A DNA stretch of 64,000 nt from positions 1 through 64,000 of the forward strand of contig DATJJY010000059.1 in NCBI GenBank assembly GCA_035491895.1, given 5' to 3'. Positions 8,386 to 16,281 of this stretch are shown here, one piece after another. Origin of the DNA: DASTHG01 sp035491895. Lineage in GTDB: Bacteria > Gemmatimonadota > Gemmatimonadetes > Gemmatimonadales > GWC2-71-9. The translations under genes and the position numbers were made by a program. Numbering within the stretch: the first letter of the stretch is position 1; each line of letters starts with the position of its first letter. The notes below the pieces were generated by a model. It made no database searches, was not told the origin of the DNA, and was given only the letters and a program-made list of their open reading frames with translations.

Positions 8386-9152
8386 CAGGTCTTCTTCCCT
8401 CCGCCCTGGAGAGCCTCGAGATTGAAATCGCGCTCGAGGAACTGCTGCACCGCCTCGTCCTTCGAGGCGAGGATCTCTTCGGAGGTTCCGACGGCGCGGA
8501 TCTTCGCCTGCCACAGCAGGGCGATCCGGTCCGCCACCCGGAACGATCCGCGCACGTCGTGCGTCACCACGACGCTCGTCACCCCGAGCTCGTGCTGCAG
8601 CCGCTCGATCAGCCCGTCGATCACGTCCGAGTTCACGGGGTCGAGCCCCGAGGTCGGCTCGTCGTACAGTAGATACGTCGGCTTGCCGGCGATCGCGCGT
8701 GCAATGCCGACGCGCTTGCGCATGCCGCCCGACAGCTCAGCCGGCATCTTGAACTGCACGTCGGGTTGCAGGTTGACGAGGCGAATGCACTCAGCAACGC
8801 GTGCGCGCGCGTATTCGTCGTTGCGGTAATCGTCGTCGTTCGTGATCCCGAGACGGATGTTCTCGAACACGTCCATCGAATCGAACAGGGCGCCGTTCTG
8901 GAACACGTAGCCGATGCGCGTGCGCAGGTGCGACAGCTCCTTGCGCTTGAGCTTCGGCACGCTCAGCCCGTCGACCAGCACATCTCCCGAGTCCGGGCGG
9001 ATGAGGCCGATGATGTGTTTCAAGAGCACGCTCTTCCCGACGCCGGACGGCCCGAGCAGCGCCAGTGTTTCGCCGTTCTGGACGGACAACGAAACGTCGT
9101 CGAGCACGACGTTCTCGATGAAGCGCTTGGAGACGTGGCGCAGCTCGATCAT
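8385..9152 (-). CDS. mlaF: MlaF-type ABC transporter ATP-binding protein
   Basis: 255 residues. Walker A is GPSGVGKS (about 35-42), the signature is ELSGGMRKRVGIARAI, Walker B is YLLYDEPTSGLDP, and the switch His lies in VVVTHD. The ELSGGM(R)KRV signature with the DSMDVFENI loop is typical of MlaF/Ttg2A. It powers phospholipid transport with MlaE. ATG overlaps the mlaE stop (ATGA), and the stop overlaps the mlaD ATG (TGATG), giving full translational coupling. Confidence 0.95.
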   Translation of the reverse strand: MIELRHVSKRFIENVVLDDVSLSVQNGETLALLGPSGVGKSVLLKHIIGLIRPDSGDVLVDGLSVPKLKRKELSHLRTRIGYVFQNGALFDSMDVFENIRLGITNDDDYRNDEYARARVAECIRLVNLQPDVQFKMPAELSGGMRKRVGIARAIAGKPTYLLYDEPTSGLDPVNSDVIDGLIERLQHELGVTSVVVTHDVRGSFRVADRIALLWQAKIRAVGTSEEILASKDEAVQQFLERDFNLEALQGGGKKT

Positions 9153-9949
9153 TTGCCGAGCAGCACCTGGGCAAGGAGGACGTCGAGCAGCAGGATCGTG
9201 ATCGACGTCGCGACCACCGCCTGGGTCGTCGCCCGCCCCACCCCTTCGGCGCCCTGCTGCGTGTTGAACCCGATGTAGCAAGGGATCGCCGTGATGGCGA
9301 TGGCGAAACAGACCGCCTTGATCCCCGAGTACCAGAGGTCGAAGGAGCGGAAGAAGTAGCGCGCGCCGTATATGAAGTCGGCGTTGGTGATGCCGAGCGA
9401 TTGCTTCGCCATTGCCCAGCCGACGAGAAAGCCGGTCGCGTTCGAGAACATGACGAGCGCCGGAATCACGAGCAGGCCGGCGAGGCAGCGCGGCAGCAGG
9501 AGCTGGGTCACCGGGGAACGGCCGAGGCTCTCCAGCGCGTCGATCTGCTCGGTGACGCGCATCGTTCCGAGCTCGGCCGCGATTCTCGCCCCCACGCGCC
9601 CCGCCAGCACCAGACCCGTCATCACCGGACCCAGCTCGAGGATCACGGTTTCGCCGATGAGGCCGCCCGCGATGTAGAGGGGATAGGCGCCCGTAAACTG
9701 GTAGCCGGTTTGGAGCGCCGTCACGCCGCCGGCGAACCCGGAGATCAACAGGACGATGAAGAGGCTGCCGTATCCGATGCTGTTCGCCTGTTCGACGAAC
9801 GCCGGCATCCAGCTGCGCCAATCGGGGAGGCCGCGGAACATGTCGACGATCATCATGAAGAACCGGCCGGCGTGGCCGACCACGTGGAGGCTCCAGCGGC
9901 CCACGTAGCGGCGCACCGGGAGCGCTCGCTCGACGGTCGATATCCGCAT
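9149..9949 (-). CDS. mlaE: MlaE-type ABC transporter permease
   Basis: 266 residues with about five to six membrane helices. It carries the MlaE/YrbE family features GFAGGVTALQTGYQFTG, GPVMTGLVLAGRVGARIAAE, LGTMRVTEQIDALESLG and GIKAVCFAIAITAIPCYIG. The ELGTMRVTEQIDAL loop contacts the MlaF ATPase in this family. The frame is open upstream to 10279, but that overlaps mutY; ATG 9949 gives the family length. It is the first gene of the mla operon, with mutY divergent 21 bp away. Confidence 0.94.
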   Translation of the reverse strand: MRISTVERALPVRRYVGRWSLHVVGHAGRFFMMIVDMFRGLPDWRSWMPAFVEQANSIGYGSLFIVLLISGFAGGVTALQTGYQFTGAYPLYIAGGLIGETVILELGPVMTGLVLAGRVGARIAAELGTMRVTEQIDALESLGRSPVTQLLLPRCLAGLLVIPALVMFSNATGFLVGWAMAKQSLGITNADFIYGARYFFRSFDLWYSGIKAVCFAIAITAIPCYIGFNTQQGAEGVGRATTQAVVATSITILLLDVLLAQVLLGK

Positions 9950-9956
9950 GTCCGTG

Positions 9957-9970
9957 TATCTTGGCCACCC
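9957..9970 (+). promoter_or_regulatory. Leaderless-type -10 element before mutY
   Basis: TATCTT (9957-9962), then 8 nt (GGCCACCC), then the mutY ATG at 9971. No Shine-Dalgarno. The 21-bp gap to mlaE leaves no room for a leader. Confidence 0.5.
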
Positions 9971-10708
9971 ATGGGTGTTTCGACAAGCCTTACCTCGCTC
10001 AGCGGCCTCACCCCTGGCGCCTCTCCCTTCCGGCGCCGCCTCCTCGCCTGGTTCCGGCGCTCGGCCCGCGACCTGCCATGGCGCCGGACGCGCGACGCAT
10101 ACAAGGTCCTGGTCAGCGAATTCATGCTGCAGCAGACTCAGGTGAGTCGCGTCCTCGAGTACTATCCGCGCTTTCTGGCGCGCTACCCGAGCGTCCATGA
10201 TCTCGCACGCGCCCGGCCGTGGGCAGTGCGCGAGGCGTGGGACGGCCTGGGCTACTACGCGCGGGCGCGGAATCTCCACGCGCTGGCGCGCACCGTGGTA
10301 CGGCGCTACGACGGTGCGCTGCCCGACGATCCCCGGGACCTCGTCGCGCTACCGGGAGTGGGACGATACACGGCGGGGGCGGTCGCGTGCTTCGCCTACG
10401 AGAAACCGGTCGCGACGGTCGACACGAACATCGCGCGCGTGATTCGCCGAGTGTGGGGAGTCCGGAACGCAGAGCGCGGAGCCCGGAGCGGCAGTGCGGC
10501 GATGCGGCGGATCTGGCAAATCGCGGAGCAGGTCGTGCCGCGGAATGGCAAGACGGCCTGGAAGTTCAATCAGGCGATGATGGAGTTGGGGGCGACAGTG
10601 TGCGTCGCGAGAAAACCGAAATGTCCCGAGTGCCCAGTCAGAGCACAATGCAGGACAGGCACTTCTAGACGCACAGACGCACAGCGGAGAACAGAGCGCA
10701 GAGAGTAG
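9971..10708 (+). CDS. mutY: A/G-specific adenine glycosylase, short form
   Basis: 245 residues. HhH-GPD fold with the MutY catalytic Glu in VSEFMLQQTQV, the helix-hairpin-helix LPGVGRYTAGAVACFAY, the catalytic Asp in VDTNIARV, and the iron-sulfur loop C-x6-C-x2-C-x5-C (VCVARKPKCPECPVRAQC). It removes adenine mispaired with 8-oxoguanine. The C-terminal Nudix-like domain that recognises 8-oxoG in most MutY proteins is absent; only an 18-residue basic tail remains. That tail, and residues near NAERGARSGSA before the last catalytic helix, are encoded by dispersed-repeat sequence. The start is set by the TATCTT-N8-ATG context. Confidence 0.93.
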   Translation: MGVSTSLTSLSGLTPGASPFRRRLLAWFRRSARDLPWRRTRDAYKVLVSEFMLQQTQVSRVLEYYPRFLARYPSVHDLARARPWAVREAWDGLGYYARARNLHALARTVVRRYDGALPDDPRDLVALPGVGRYTAGAVACFAYEKPVATVDTNIARVIRRVWGVRNAERGARSGSAAMRRIWQIAEQVVPRNGKTAWKFNQAMMELGATVCVARKPKCPECPVRAQCRTGTSRRTDAQRRTERRE

Positions 10709-10795
10709 ACAGGCCCTGGACCTACCTGTACTCTAGACCCTGTTCACCCCTACGCGTCTGTACGTCTGGCCTTGACATTTCTGTCCGTCTGGAGC
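10655..10795. repeat. Dispersed ACGCACAGACGC-type repeat cluster with inverted copies
   Basis: AGACGCACAGACGC (10667-10680) recurs inverted at 10754-10767 with one mismatch; CAGCGGAGAACAGAGCGCAGAG and CGTCTGTACGTCTGG units surround them. The left part encodes the MutY tail, and the right part is intergenic before the CBS gene. A related stretch lies at 16683-16735. Confidence 0.6.
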
Positions 10796-10799
10796 CTGC

Positions 10800-11201
10800 G
10801 TGCTTGCTTCTTCTATCATGATCGCGGATCCTCTCGTCGCCGCGGCCGGCGCTACGTCCGCCGAGGTGGCCGCTCTCATGCGGTCGCGCAACATTTCGGT
10901 CGTGCCGGTGATCGACAACCCCAAGGACCGGCGCTATCTGGGGACCGTCTCCGATCGCGACATCGTGGTGCGCTGCGTCGCGATGGGGCACGACCCGAAA
11001 GAGTGCGCGGTGCAGGATCACATGCGGACCGACACAGCGGTTGTCAGAGAAGAGCAGGAGTTGGCAGGGTATAGACTCAACAAGCAGCTGGACCCGGACG
11101 ATCACCACGTGAGGTCGACGATCGTAGTCGTGGACGGGAAGAAGAAGGTGGTGGGATTCATACCGCACCCCGAAGAGGTACAAGGGATTGTCATTGGCTA
11201 G
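10800..11201 (+). CDS. CBS-domain protein
   Basis: 133 residues from GTG 10800, chosen because the usual lead-in of a CBS domain (here SSIMIADPLVAAAGATSAEV) would be cut by the later ATG. The first CBS motif is clear (ALMRSRNISVVPVID, YLGTVSDRDIVVRCVA). The second is strongly diverged, keeping mainly STIVVVDGKKKVVGF. CBS pairs bind adenosine ligands and regulate partners; the partner is unknown. It is followed 20 bp downstream by the DUF2203 gene. Confidence 0.8.
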   Translation: MLASSIMIADPLVAAAGATSAEVAALMRSRNISVVPVIDNPKDRRYLGTVSDRDIVVRCVAMGHDPKECAVQDHMRTDTAVVREEQELAGYRLNKQLDPDDHHVRSTIVVVDGKKKVVGFIPHPEEVQGIVIG

Positions 11202-11208
11202 GCTTGCT

Positions 11209-11221
11209 TAGATTCTCTCTC
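11209..11221 (+). promoter_or_regulatory. Possible leaderless -10 element before the DUF2203 gene
   Basis: TAGATT (11209-11214), then 7 nt, then GTG 11222. This is one nucleotide closer than the other examples. No Shine-Dalgarno is visible. Confidence 0.3.
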
Positions 11222-11638
11222 GTGCCCAAGTATTTCACTGTCTCCGAAGCCGAGCGCACTCTGCCTCTGGTTCGCCGCATCGTTACTGACATCACTTCGT
11301 TGTATCCGCAGTGGCGCGATCTCGTCAATCGTCACGAGCTTCTCGCCGCCCGCTCCAATCCCGAGTGGGGCGAGTCTCCCGAGCAGCTCGAGCTGCAGCG
11401 CCAGATCGAGACCGTCGCCCGCAAGATCACCGAGTGTCACGAAGAGCTCGACCGCGTCGGCTGCGTCCTCAAGGATCCGCAGACCGGGCTCGTGGATTTC
11501 TACGGCAAGCTCGATGGGCGCGACATCTTCTGGTGCTGGAAGCAGGGTGAGGACCGGATCGGTCATTGGCACGAAATCGAGGCCGGCTTCGCCGGACGCC
11601 GGCCTCTGCCCACCGTCGTCGCCGAAAGGGAGTCGTGA
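11222..11638 (+). CDS. DUF2203-family protein
   Basis: 138 residues from GTG 11222 (PKYFTVSEAERTLPLVRRIV is the family's characteristic N-terminus). A long helical hairpin is followed by VLKDPQTGLVDFYG, DIFWCWKQGEDRIGHWHEIE and AGFAGRRPL, all typical of DUF2203. It is a cytosolic protein of unknown function. The stop overlaps the next ATG (TGATG). Confidence 0.88.
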   Translation: MPKYFTVSEAERTLPLVRRIVTDITSLYPQWRDLVNRHELLAARSNPEWGESPEQLELQRQIETVARKITECHEELDRVGCVLKDPQTGLVDFYGKLDGRDIFWCWKQGEDRIGHWHEIEAGFAGRRPLPTVVAERES

Positions 11639-12093
11639 TGCGCGGAGTCTGGGTGCTCGTACACGTGCTCGGATACGTCCTGTGGCTGGGCGGCGGCCTC
11701 GCGACTATGGTCCTGGGCGTTGCCGCCAAACGGTTCGCTCCCGACCACCGGCTCTCCGCTTACCGCCTCACCAGCGCCATTCAGCGCGTTCTGCTCGGAC
11801 CAGGAGCGGTGGCGGTCGTGTTGTCGGGCATCCTGCTCTCGATGCCTTATATGAAGGAAGGGACGGTGCCGGGATGGTTGATGCTGATGATGACGAGCGG
11901 CATCCTGGGAGCACTGATCGCGATGGGGGTGACGGTACCCACCGCGGCGCGCATGGGAAGGCTGCAGGCAGACCCGCGCGGCGACCTGCCGGAGATCTTC
12001 TCGGAACTGCGGACACGGCTCGTGATCGCCGGATCCATTTCGGGTGGACTGGGTCTCGTGGCCCTGGTTGCAGGCACAGTATTGCGGGGCTAG
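11638..12093 (+). CDS. Small integral membrane protein (DUF2269/CopD-like)
   Basis: 151 residues with four predicted membrane helices (VLVHVLGYVLWLGGGLATMV, then VLLGPGAVAVVLSGILLSM, MLMMTSGILGALIAMGVTV and the C-terminal LVIAGSISGGLGLVALVAG). The HVLGYVLWLGG start with a His in the first helix resembles DUF2269 or copper-resistance D-like membrane proteins, which is only a loose similarity. The start is fixed by TGATG coupling to DUF2203. It is convergent with the patatin gene and overlaps it by 4 bp (CTAG serves both stops). Confidence 0.75.
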   Translation: MRGVWVLVHVLGYVLWLGGGLATMVLGVAAKRFAPDHRLSAYRLTSAIQRVLLGPGAVAVVLSGILLSMPYMKEGTVPGWLMLMMTSGILGALIAMGVTVPTAARMGRLQADPRGDLPEIFSELRTRLVIAGSISGGLGLVALVAGTVLRG

Positions 12094-12932
12094 TCGACAG
12101 ACTGCTTTGTGACTCTGTATCCAGCCTCGATGTAGCGTTGCACGTTTTCGACCGCGAACGTCGCTTCTCTCTCTTTGACCGGCCTCACGACGACCAGCTT
12201 CGCGGCACCCCTCGGCCAATCTCGAATCGCCTGCTCCGTCTGCGCCGCCATCATGATGCGCTCGGAGGACCCGTGCGCACGAACCAGCGGCGGTGGAATG
12301 AGGCTGTGGAGGTTGGTGGAGGTCGGTGGCGGTCCTTCGTCGAAACCCGGACCGACGTGTACCGCGACGACGAGGTCGGCGGGAATGGACTTGGCAGGCT
12401 CGAGCGGCAGCACGGCGCGCAGGCCGCCATCCGCGAAACGCCGCCCAGCAATCGTCGCCGCAGGGTAGTACAACGGCAACGCGCACGAAGCGTACAGTGC
12501 TTCATGCAACCCCACCGTGCCGCGTCGACCGCCATTCCCGAACAGCGTCAGCTCCCCCGAGTCCAGATCGGTTGCCGTCACGATCAGCGGCACCCCCAGA
12601 TCCTCGAACCGCTGGGCGGGAACGAGCCGCTGGATGAGCTCGACGAGTGGTTGCGGTTTCAGCAGGTGATCGGCGAAGAAACCCTTTACGAGCGACAGGT
12701 AATCGATCGAAACGACAGGCCGGGTCGTCGGGTGAAGCAGCTGATCGGCGAGGGTCTCCGGTGTGCTGCCGCTCGCGAGGGCGGCGGCGATCACGGCCCC
12801 GAACGACGTGCCGACGTAGTGAGAGGGCGTGAGGCCAGCTTCGGCTAGGGCTCGGGCGGCGCCGACGTGCGCCACCGACTTGGCGCCGCCGCCGCCAAAA
12901 ACCGCCACGACTTTCACTTGTGTTTCGGTCAC
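12090..12932 (-). CDS. Patatin-like phospholipase
   Basis: 280 residues from GTG 12932, preceded by GGGAGGAG. The oxyanion-hole motif is GGGGAKS (Lys instead of the usual Arg), the nucleophile elbow is GTSFG, and the dyad Asp lies in FADGG. This is the RssA/YchK-like size class, predicted to be a cytosolic serine acyl hydrolase acting on phospholipids or lipid esters. The specific substrate is unknown. Confidence 0.9.
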   Translation of the reverse strand: MTETQVKVVAVFGGGGAKSVAHVGAARALAEAGLTPSHYVGTSFGAVIAAALASGSTPETLADQLLHPTTRPVVSIDYLSLVKGFFADHLLKPQPLVELIQRLVPAQRFEDLGVPLIVTATDLDSGELTLFGNGGRRGTVGLHEALYASCALPLYYPAATIAGRRFADGGLRAVLPLEPAKSIPADLVVAVHVGPGFDEGPPPTSTNLHSLIPPPLVRAHGSSERIMMAAQTEQAIRDWPRGAAKLVVVRPVKEREATFAVENVQRYIEAGYRVTKQSVD

Positions 12933-12995
12933 TCCTCCCGCCTCGTTCCTCGACGTCCACTCGGCGGCTCGGCGGCCCGGCGGCTCTCGCGGCGC

Positions 12996-13481
12996 CTATT
13001 CACCCTTCCCCTGGGCATAGCGTCTATCCATCACGCGGGTCGCTCTCCGCTTGGCCGCTCTCTCGTAGCGTCGCTTCTCGTCGGGCGTCTCCGGCACGAT
13101 CGGCGGCACTTCCGTGGGGCGACCCGTGTCGTCCAACGCGACGTAGGTGACATAGCAGGAGTTGGTGTGCCGCTTCTCCCCCGTCAGCACGTTCTCGGCG
13201 ACGATCTTCACCCCGACTTCCATCGACGTCTTCCCCGCGAAGTTGACCCGCGCGAACGCCGTGATCAGCTCCCCGACGTGAATCGGCTCGCGGAAGTCCA
13301 CCTTGTCGACCGACACGGTCACGCACTGCCGGTGCGAATGCCGGATCGCGCACACCGCCGCGACGCGGTCGACCAGGGCCAGGATCACGCCACCAAAGAC
13401 GTTTCCCATGAGGTTCGCGTGCTGCGGCATCATCAGCTCGGCCATCACTGCTTCGGATTCCGCCGGCTGCCGGCCGTGCAT
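12996..13481 (-). CDS. Acyl-CoA thioesterase (hotdog fold, YciA/ACOT type)
   Basis: 161 residues from ATG 13481. It has the hotdog signature MPQHANLMGNVFGGVILALVD with the catalytic Asn and Asp region, then VTVSVDKVDFREPIHVGELI and a charged C-terminal tail. It hydrolyses acyl-CoA thioesters in the cytosol. The frame is open upstream to 14258 but overlaps nadE; the ATG shares its A with the nadE stop (TGATG). Confidence 0.92.
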   Translation of the reverse strand: MHGRQPAESEAVMAELMMPQHANLMGNVFGGVILALVDRVAAVCAIRHSHRQCVTVSVDKVDFREPIHVGELITAFARVNFAGKTSMEVGVKIVAENVLTGEKRHTNSCYVTYVALDDTGRPTEVPPIVPETPDEKRRYERAAKRRATRVMDRRYAQGKGE

Positions 13482-15301
13482 CAGTAATCCACCGGCCGGA
13501 GGTAGAACTCGCCGATCGCCGTCTGCGACAGCACGGCGACCGTCGGAAGCCGGCGTTTCCAGTGGGTCGAGTCGAGGCGCCGCTGCACCGCGGCGACGAT
13601 CTTCGGATCGAACCCGCGCCCCTCGAGCTCTTCCGGACCGTACCCGCGGATCAGGTAGTAGAGGATCGGATCGGCCTGCTGGTAGGTGAACCCATAGTCG
13701 CGCTCGGTCTCCTGACCCGGAATGAGATCGGGCGTCGCGGGCTTGGAGAGAATGACCTGAGGGACGCCGACGTAGCGCGCCAGCTCCCACACCTGGGTCT
13801 TGAAGAGATCTCCCAGCGGGTTCACGGGCGGTGAATCGTCGGCGTGCCACGTGAAGTAGCCGAGCAGCCGCTCCGACTTGTTGCCGGTGCCGAGCGGCAA
13901 GGCGCCGTATTTCGCCGACAGGTCGAACAGCACGATCATCCGCTCGCGTGCCATCACGTTTCCCGACCGCGTCGGCGACACGTCGCTCGTTTCGGACAGA
14001 TAACCGTCTACCGCCTTGGAGATGTCCACCGTCACCGACTCGATCCCCAGCGAGTCGATCACGAGCTGGGCGTGCGACAGGCTTTCGGGGCTCGAGGTGC
14101 GATACGGCATCCGCACGCCGATCACGTTGTCTTTGCCGAGCGCCTTGGTGGCCAGGAACGCGGTGAGCGCCGAGTCGACGCCGCCCGAGATGCCCACAAT
14201 CCCCTTCTTGAAGTTGCGCCGCCGAACCACTTCGTCCTTCAGAAAGCTCACGAGCCACTTCTCGACGAGCCCGCAGTCGATCTGCAGCGAATCGGCCTCG
14301 CCCGCTGCGCGGCGGAAGACGTGGAGCGGCGACGCAGGCCGGGAGGCGGCGAGCGGCTTCGCCCGGGAGCCGTTCGTGGCGGCGTCGAACTTCACCTTCC
14401 GGGCCTTGCCGCTCCTCGCTCCCTTCTCGTTACCGAGCCCCTTCGTCAGGATCGGAAGAGCACTCTGCAGATCGGCGAGCAGCGGGGAATCGGCCCGCGC
14501 GTGCGTCAGCTGCTCGAGATCGAGCTCGGCGGTGACCAGCCCCTCCTCGAACAGCGGACCGCGGACGACGAGCTCGCCCATCGGATCGATCACGACCGAT
14601 GCGCCGGGGAACCCCTTCCCCCCTTCGAACCCGACCAGATTCGCGAGCACGACGAACACACCGTGCTCTTCGGCGATCCCCTGGACGACGCGCTCCCAGC
14701 GCACCATGCTCGCCGGCAGCTTGGTGCCTCCCGCATCCACTCCCGTGCCGCGCGCCGGCGACGCGCTCGGCACGATGATCAGCTGCGCACCCTCGAGCGC
14801 CGCGATCGTGGCGGCGAGGCTGTGCCAAGCGTCCTCGCAGATCAGGATCGCCGCCCGGCCGCCCCACCCCGTCTCGAAGGCCCGCACGCCTTCCTGGCCG
14901 CGATCGACGAAGCGCTCCTCGTCGAACACGCCGTAGGTGGGAAGGAACACCTTGCGATGGACGTGCCGCACCTCGGCTGCTTTCCCACCGAGTGTGGCGT
15001 AAAGACACGAATTGAAAAAGTGGTTCTGGTAACGCTCGTAGAAGCCGATCGCGACATCCAGCGGCGCGGCAGCGGCGGGGAATACCCGCGAGAGATCGGC
15101 CAGCAGCGTGCCCGCGGTGACCGCCACGTCCTTCACGCCGCCCTCGACGAAGTATCCCGACGTCGACGTTTCGGGAAACACGACGAGGTCCGGGCGCCCG
15201 TCGAGCGCCGCTGCCTCGCCGAGCACGGCGCCGATTCGCTCGAGATTGGCGGCGTACTCGCCCTTGGCGGGACGGAATTGAGAAACGGCGATGCGAAGCA
15301 T
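13481..15301 (-). CDS. nadE: Glutamine-dependent NAD+ synthetase
   Basis: 606 residues. The N-terminal nitrilase-fold glutaminase has the triad Glu in VVFPETSTSGYF, Lys in HRKVFLPTYGVFDE and Cys in AAILICEDAWHS. The C-terminal synthetase has the ATP-pyrophosphatase loop GISGGVDSALTAFLA, then LSDLS-like VLFDLSAKYGALPLGTGNKSE and LGDLFKTQV. It amidates nicotinate adenine dinucleotide to NAD+ with ammonia from glutamine. A basic low-similarity linker of about 35 residues joins the halves. ATG 15301 is preferred over TTG 15310 because of the TATCTT-N8-ATG context. Confidence 0.96.
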   Translation of the reverse strand: MLRIAVSQFRPAKGEYAANLERIGAVLGEAAALDGRPDLVVFPETSTSGYFVEGGVKDVAVTAGTLLADLSRVFPAAAAPLDVAIGFYERYQNHFFNSCLYATLGGKAAEVRHVHRKVFLPTYGVFDEERFVDRGQEGVRAFETGWGGRAAILICEDAWHSLAATIAALEGAQLIIVPSASPARGTGVDAGGTKLPASMVRWERVVQGIAEEHGVFVVLANLVGFEGGKGFPGASVVIDPMGELVVRGPLFEEGLVTAELDLEQLTHARADSPLLADLQSALPILTKGLGNEKGARSGKARKVKFDAATNGSRAKPLAASRPASPLHVFRRAAGEADSLQIDCGLVEKWLVSFLKDEVVRRRNFKKGIVGISGGVDSALTAFLATKALGKDNVIGVRMPYRTSSPESLSHAQLVIDSLGIESVTVDISKAVDGYLSETSDVSPTRSGNVMARERMIVLFDLSAKYGALPLGTGNKSERLLGYFTWHADDSPPVNPLGDLFKTQVWELARYVGVPQVILSKPATPDLIPGQETERDYGFTYQQADPILYYLIRGYGPEELEGRGFDPKIVAAVQRRLDSTHWKRRLPTVAVLSQTAIGEFYLRPVDY

Positions 15302-15315
15302 CGTAAACAAAGATA
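15302..15315 (-). promoter_or_regulatory. Leaderless-type -10 element before nadE
   Basis: On the minus strand TATCTT (15310-15315), then 8 nt (TGTTTACG), then ATG 15301. There is no Shine-Dalgarno. About 17 bp further upstream is CTGATA, four of six matches to the -35 consensus, inside a dispersed repeat. Confidence 0.45.
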
Positions 15316-15321
15316 CGCTAA

Positions 15322-15371
15322 CAGCCGTCAGCTATCAGCTTTCAGCGAATTTTGTCGATAGCTGATGGCTG
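15322..15371. repeat. Dispersed GAAAGCTGATAGCTGA-type repeat, inverted pair
   Basis: CAGCCGTCAGCTATC (15322-15336) and GATAGCTGATGGCTG (15357-15371) form a 15-bp stem with one G-T position, loop 20 nt. Related units occur at 6516-6538 and 6865-6895. It lies between divergent nadE and the fluoride operon. Confidence 0.6.
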
Positions 15372-15400
15372 ACCGCGCCTCTGGTGTTATCTTGTTTCAA

Positions 15401-15463
15401 ACAGGCGATGGAGTTCGCCTCAAACCGCCCGCGCCCGAGAGCGCCGGCTGATGACTCCTACCC
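15401..15463 (+). ncRNA. Fluoride riboswitch (crcB motif) aptamer
   Basis: It matches the known crcB-motif consensus closely: AGGCGATGGAGTTCGCCT (15403-15420), then CAAACCGCC, a GC hairpin (GCGC...GCGC) and the conserved tail GGCTGATGACTCCTAC (15446-15461). It senses fluoride. Its downstream genes include crcB, the fluoride channel, which supports the call independently. The apparent ATG at 15451 is the conserved TGATGACTCC of the aptamer, not a start codon. Confidence 0.95.
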
Positions 15464-15483
15464 GGACCAGGGAGGAGTTTTTT
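15455..15483 (+). terminator. Riboswitch expression platform: intrinsic terminator
   Basis: CTCCT (15455-15459) plus CCC (15461-15463) pair with GGG (15470-15472) plus AGGAG (15473-15477), with one bulged A, then six T (15478-15483). The left arm is the 3' end of the aptamer, so a fluoride-bound aptamer should block the terminator. The right arm is also the GGAGGAG Shine-Dalgarno of the first gene. Confidence 0.85.
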
Positions 15484-15489
15484 CACGCC

Positions 15490-15897
15490 ATGAGCACGCA
15501 CCTGTTGAACCAGAACCAGCGACGCCGCGTCGACACGCACTTGGGACTGTTACACGAGGACCTCGGGAATCTGCGGCGCTGGGCCGGAGCCCTTGCAGAA
15601 ACGCCGGCCGGGCGGCGCATCGCCGAAGTGATCCGGCTGCTGGAGGGCGAGATCGATGCGGTGCGGCAGCGGTTCGCCTTGCGCGACACCGAACCGCCGC
15701 CTCTGAAGCGCCGGGTCGGCGCGATCGCCGAAGTGTGGCGCGCGCGGATGGAAGACCTGCGTGCCCGGCACCTCGAGAGCTACGGAACCGTGCATCCCGA
15801 CCTCCCCGCCGCGCTCGATCCGTACATTGATCGCTTCGAACACCTGTTGCGCGAGCTGGCCCAAGTTGCGGTCCAACTCCCGGAGACGACCGCATGA
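15490..15897 (+). CDS. Uncharacterised helical protein, first gene of the fluoride operon
   Basis: 135 residues from ATG 15490; the longer frame from 15451 begins inside the riboswitch and is rejected. GGAGGAG lies 12 nt upstream. The protein is charged and predicted to be almost all helix (THLGLLHEDLGNLRRWAGAL, IAEVIRLLEGEIDAVRQRF, LDPYIDRFEHLLRELAQVAV), with no signal peptide or membrane segment. I do not recognise a family. It lies directly behind the fluoride riboswitch, and its stop overlaps the crcB ATG (ATGA), so it is probably co-translated and may act in fluoride resistance or stress (inference). Confidence 0.75.
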   Translation: MSTHLLNQNQRRRVDTHLGLLHEDLGNLRRWAGALAETPAGRRIAEVIRLLEGEIDAVRQRFALRDTEPPPLKRRVGAIAEVWRARMEDLRARHLESYGTVHPDLPAALDPYIDRFEHLLRELAQVAVQLPETTA

Positions 15898-16268
15898 TCG
15901 TCTATGTCACACTGGGGGGCGTCGCCGGCACGCTGGCACGCTGGTATCTCCAGGGATGGGTTCAGACGCGGTCAGGTCTCACCGGCTTTCCGGTTGGGAC
16001 GCTGGCCATCAACCTCGCCGGATCGCTGATCCTCGGTTTCGTCATCCGGCTGGCGACGGGATCGACGGTGATCACGCCCGAGCTGCGGGCGGGCCTGACC
16101 ATCGGCTTCTGCGGCGGCTTCACGACGATGAGCACGTTCGCGTTCGAGAGCGTCCGGCTGCTGGGCGACGGAGAATATTGGTGGGCGACCCTGTACATGG
16201 GTGGCACGATCGCGGGCTGCCTCATCGCAGTGATGGCCGGAACGATGCTGGCGGAGAAATTGCTGTGA
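15894..16268 (+). CDS. crcB: Fluoride exporter CrcB/Fluc
   Basis: 124 residues, four membrane helices. It has the Fluc features GGVAGTLARWYL, PVGTLAINLAGSLILG, with the conserved pore Asn, and GFCGGFTTMSTFAFE with the Na+-site/TM3-break and Phe-box region. It forms a dual-topology dimer that lets F- leave the cell. It is controlled by the upstream fluoride riboswitch. Confidence 0.97.
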   Translation: MIVYVTLGGVAGTLARWYLQGWVQTRSGLTGFPVGTLAINLAGSLILGFVIRLATGSTVITPELRAGLTIGFCGGFTTMSTFAFESVRLLGDGEYWWATLYMGGTIAGCLIAVMAGTMLAEKLL

Positions 16269-16281
16269 ACTGGAGGCGCTA

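Noticed and set aside
10800..10820. ATG 10818 as the start of the CBS protein
   Set aside because: It would remove the first strand of the CBS fold; GTG 10800 keeps it.
15451..15489. An earlier ATG for the first fluoride-operon gene
   Set aside because: It is the conserved TGATGACTCC segment of the riboswitch; the true start follows the GGAGGAG site at 15490.
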